From the NCBI GenBank assembly GCA_947561715.1, contig OX387199.1:2237001-2301000 (forward strand): 64,000 nucleotides of DNA. Reading direction: 5' to 3'. Numbering within the stretch: the first letter of the stretch is position 1; each line of letters starts with the position of its first letter. The notes beneath the pieces are model-generated. The model was not told the origin of the DNA, searched no databases, and saw nothing but the letters and a program-made list of their open reading frames with translations. The DNA is from Ascidia mentula (lineage: Eukaryota > Chordata > Ascidiacea > Phlebobranchia > Ascidiidae). Position numbers and translations under genes: made by a program. Positions 60,401 through 64,000 of this stretch are shown in pieces.

Positions 60401-63400
60401 CATGCTTGATTCGTCCAAGGCCGGTGAGTTTAACGAGGCGGGACTCCTTCTAGGATCGGGGGATTTATTGTCAGGCCAAGCATCTCTGGTGCTGGCACTG
60501 CTGGATGTCACGCCTCTCGAGCTCCAGGTTGGTAGGGTCGGATCGCCATAACGACGCAATGCCTCTTCCTCAGCCCGAATTGTCGCAGTGTCGCTTTCAC
60601 TGCTGGAGGAATCGCCGTCCGACTCTGAAGAAGATTGATGTTCACCTCGTGGAGGTTCGCCTGGTGGACTCGGACATGGAGACAGATGACTCTCATGAGC
60701 ATCCTCATCCACTTCCTTGGGATCTGGTTGGCTGAATACGTCTTCCGGCATGTTTTCCTCTTCTGCCAACCTCTCTAGTATTGGAAGAGGAGAATTAGGA
60801 AGATGATCTCCATCTTCTTGTTCCTTGTCTTCCGAATAGGATGTGTGGTAAACTCCACTTGTTCGGTGCACGGTCAACTTCAAGCCTGGAGATTTTTTCT
60901 CCGTTTGTGGCGTTGCAATTTCCTCAGAAACTTCTTTCGGTTTCCTCTTAACCGTTGTCTTCGAGGTTGTCCCATCCTTTAAGGGATACTTTCTGGGTCT
61001 TCCTCGGCCGCGTTTGATACCTTCCACTTTCTTTGTGGCCTCAAAGCGTTTCAAGGCCCCCACATTCAACTTCTTCTGTCCCTCGGTTTGCAATTTGTCC
61101 TCGGTTTCAGATTCTTTTAATTCCCTGCCTTTTCGCTTCAGCATTTTCCGTGACTTTTCCCTCCACTGACTGTTGAATCGCGACGCCTCTTCATCCTTAA
61201 CATCCATAAGCTCCTCATCTGTCGAATTATCTTCCGAAGATTCTGCCGAGGAGCAACTGGAGGACTCTGCATCAGAGGACGATGATGAAGAGTTGTCGTT
61301 GTCTTCGTCGTCATCAGGTCTGTTCATTTCACGGTAAGTAGTTAAGGATGGGGATTGTAGGTCAAAACGTCTGCTGGTGCGTTTGTATGCGTGCGAGCTG
61401 GCCGCTTTAAACGACATATTACTGAACGTGTTGTCCAGTTTAAACGGGTTGGAGTTGGATTGGTTGGCGCCCGATGCACCACTGCTTAAATTTGGGATCC
61501 AGAGTTTTGCGAAGGCCACCGTCCCTTCCTTCGGTTTCAACGAACTTCGCGCCGATTCACTCGTTTGCATGTGGGGGCTGTGTCCTAAAAAAGAAGAGCT
61601 GTGGTCGTTTCCCGCCTCTGTCGGCGCCTTTTCTTCGCTTGGCTCCTCATGCACTGGAGACGGTGGCAGCTGCGGCGGGAAATTGATCCGCGGTCGCCCG
61701 CGCGGACGTTTTTTCTCTTTAGGAAAGCCGAGCACGCCGCTCCTTTTGAGCGCACGGGAGGAGAGCACACAACTTGCAACGAAGTTTTCTCCTGCTATGG
61801 CTGATCTTCTTCTCTGTTTGGGTTCAGAATCGGGTGAGAGGAAGGGACTTTTCTTGATTTTGCGATTCAACTCCGCGTTTTCAGTTATTGGCTGACGCTT
61901 GGGTGGAGTCAGGGTGACGCTCGCGACCACCACATGGTTCGAATCGTTCAAAGCACTGTACAAGGTTCCCGCTTTGCACTCACTGCCTGGTGGCTTCTGG
62001 TCGCTTACAGCTATGTTGTTGTTGTTTGTACAAGCAGTAAGACCAGTGCCATCGTTCCTTCGCTGGAAGAAGTGATGCATTGTGGTCTGTACCGGCTTTT
62101 TCGGCGAGGCAGTGAGTTCCTGTTCCACCTCGTCAGCCACAAGCGGCGCTATACTTATGGGGACAATATTTTTCGGCCTTCCAGGTCCGGATCGCTTCAC
62201 AACCGCGCCCATAGCAACCCGCCGTAGAGCGTTGACGAGCGGCTTCTTGATTTTCCGCTTGATGGCGCCCCACTGGTAGCCCTTCGACTTGCGGCGACGA
62301 CGCTTGCGAACTTTCTGCACCAACTGAAATTTGGCTGGTGGTTGGGCTGTGGGTCGGTCGTTAGGCGCGGCTTCGACGTCATTGCTGTCAGCTTCGGGTT
62401 CTTGGTCCACAATTTCCCTGGAGCAATGAGCTTCGGCCATCGACGGAACATCGCCGTTCGTTTTACCTTCAGGTAAACATGTTGTTTAGGATGGGAGAAT
62501 GGGTCGCAGTGAAACTGTCCAATGTAACCACTTTAAATTCGGCCCAAATATACAAGACTACCTTTAAAAAGGCGAGAAAATACTTAGGAAAGCAACGATT
62601 TTCATCTATATAAGAAGTGTTTGTGCAATCATATTAATCAATTTATCGATAACTTTACAGACACATTGGCAGACTGAACACGTTATGACATTGCGTAAAC
62701 ATCTGAAACATAAACCCCATAATAATATGTTCAGTGAAATATCAACCACAAACCTTCTTTGCTCGTTTCGTCTTCGGAATCCGATGAGAAATGCGGTCCA
62801 CCAAGTCTCCACCCGCTACCATCCGTTGGTAAATCCGTATCACTTGCATCCAACTTTTCCGATGAATTCTGTGTCAGGCATAAACAACAATTTCACTCAC
62901 GTTTTTTCACTTCCTTTGTCATATGTCGGTCTTTATGACCAAAAATGCCAGAAAAATAAAAACTTTTTTTAGTTAAAGATTGTTTCATTTGCTCGACCTG
63001 GCTCATTACCAAGGGCGGTTTTATGCTGTGCAATGCCCGTAACAAGCCGCACGAACAATTCACTCTTGTGCAAAAAAACACAGGAACTCACGTTTTTCTT
63101 TTTCTTCTTCACAACTTTTCCCCACGGATATCCCTTCACCTTCCTCCTCCTCTTCTTTTTCATCCCGGGAGATCGGAGGACACCTGGAGGAGCGAGAGAA
63201 GACGTGATCTCCTCCGTGTACATCCCCAGTCTATCCTCCACCAGAGGTCGCTTTCTCGGACGCCCTCTTTTCCTGTGCTCCGACGGGATAAAACCTTTCG
63301 CGATGTCCGCGTTGCTAGGCGAAGTGACGTCATCGGTCATGACGTCACTTTTGGGAGGGGGCTCGCGGGTTTGGTCGGATTTCGGGGGAGTTTGGGGGCG

Positions 63401-63703
63401 GTCGACAGAAGCCTGGGGAGAGGGGGCGACTTCAACGTTCTCTATGTCGGAGGAGTGGTTGCTATGGTGATTCCCTGAGGTTGGAGGCTCCTCGTTTGCT
63501 CCTGTTGTAGGAGGAGGAGGAGGTGGGGGAGGTTGTCTGCTGGTCGGTGAGAAGTTTAGACGAGATGTGGGGGAGAGAGGGAGTCGCTTCTCGGGTGTGT
63601 TCGAAGGCGACTGAAGTCCGGACTGTGGACACAATAGGGAGTTGAGTTCCGTCGCCATGGCAACCACAAGCAGAGGGTGAGATATTTGGAAGGAAGCGGA
63701 CAT
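57423..63703 (-). CDS. Large AT-hook chromatin protein, probable C-terminal half of a MOZ/MORF (KAT6) homolog
   Basis: Exons in order: 63703(or beyond)-63092, 62868-62754, 62466-60251, 60169-60052, 59941-58766, 58585-57423 (TAG); all phases agree, at least 1800 residues. AT-hooks are visible: RKRGRPRKR, RPRGRPRINF, KRGRGRPRKYP, SGPGRPKN. Basic blocks KKKRRRKVKGYPWGK and KRRRRKSKGYQWGA are followed by acidic/Ser-rich stretches, then long Gln/Pro/Ser/Tyr-rich regions. NALVKLQNMTRDIP resembles a short conserved KAT6 C-terminal motif (SLAKLQQLTN), and overall order (basic, acidic, Ser/Gln-rich, Tyr/Gly/Pro-rich end) fits KAT6, which acetylates histone H3. The MYST and PHD domains are not in the window and would lie beyond 64000. 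ATGs at 63703 and 63658 might be a true start, in which case it lacks the catalytic part. Assignment is tentative. Confidence 0.6.
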
Positions 63704-64000
63704 AGTTAAAGTTATATAAATTAGTTACAAAGACTCTCGACTGAGCACAGTTGTTCATTTAAATGGACCAGGCAAATCGGATTAATATTTGGATGGAAAG
63801 TTGTAATTGTTCAGGTCTTACACACTCTATTCAATAAACATTGAAGAGACATTCTACTAAGCACAGTTGTTCATTTAAACGAATCAGGAAAACTCACAAA
63901 CATGAGGGGCGAGGCGCATAGAAAATAATATTGATGTTCTCAAGAAAAGTTGATTTAAAACCTAATGAAACGTACGTGAAATAAACGTAGGAAGTTTACT
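63704..64000. other. Right edge, intron or upstream region of the KAT6-like gene
   Basis: A short sequence recurs (GAGCACAGTTGTTCATTTAAA near 63745 and AAGCACAGTTGTTCATTTAAA near 63858), a direct repeat spaced about 113 bases. No exon is recognised. Confidence 0.45.

Noticed and set aside
1-64000. CRISPR arrays, operons, prokaryotic promoters or ribosome binding sites.
   Set aside because: The genes have spliceosomal introns and animal families. No regularly spaced direct repeats or Shine-Dalgarno-led gene runs were seen.

Overview
The window is a gene-dense animal (metazoan) locus. Genes are split into many short exons with GT/GC-AG introns, A+T-rich non-coding DNA and small dispersed repeats. 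The gene set (PLAT-lipoxygenase, RPL39, a FOXN1/4 forkhead gene, an LDLR-like receptor, ataxin-2, methionine adenosyltransferase, a collagen/TSP1 protein, a MOZ/KAT6-like chromatin protein), with introns mostly 70-1000 bp, best fits an invertebrate deuterostome. A tunicate such as Ciona is my inference; nothing in the DNA names the species. Exon models were built by hand from splice sites, reading-frame phase and family similarity. In five genes (lipoxygenase, FOXN, ataxin-2, MAT, collagen/TSP1) and the KAT6-like exons, every junction keeps frame. Coordinates may be off by a base or so.

Layout: 177-6844 (-) lipoxygenase, 3' end cut by the left edge. 6845-11984 intergenic. 11985-13215 (-) RPL39. 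14279-18585 (+) FOXN1/4-type forkhead factor. 20949-27464 (-) LDL-receptor-like membrane protein with an added sushi module. 28582-40547 (+) ataxin-2. 43774-50200 (-) S-adenosylmethionine synthetase with two alternative sets of three terminal exons. 51967-52103 (+) relic of a collagen/TSP1 first exon. 53028-55352 (+) secreted collagen/TSP1 protein. 57423-63703 (-) C-terminal part of a large AT-hook chromatin protein, probably KAT6 (MOZ/MORF) type. Neighbours alternate between divergent pairs (RPL39/FOXN, receptor/ataxin-2, MAT/collagen) and convergent pairs. They are unrelated housekeeping, regulatory and extracellular genes; I see no shared pathway.

Two observations stand out. (1) The MAT gene carries a tandem duplication of its last three coding exons. 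Matching exon lengths (183, 134) and phases let exon 6 splice to either set, giving two complete enzymes of about 402 and 420 residues. (2) A family of about 50-nt repeats scattered through introns and intergenic DNA matches the type I hammerhead ribozyme consensus (CTGATGA, stem II, GAAA, stem III, cleavage triplet, stem I), with at least two apparently intact copies. A second repeat group has a related CTGATGA...GAAA core, two copies of it inside hairpins of about 120-145 nt. MITE-like elements (one hAT type with a perfect 8-bp target duplication) sit in several introns.
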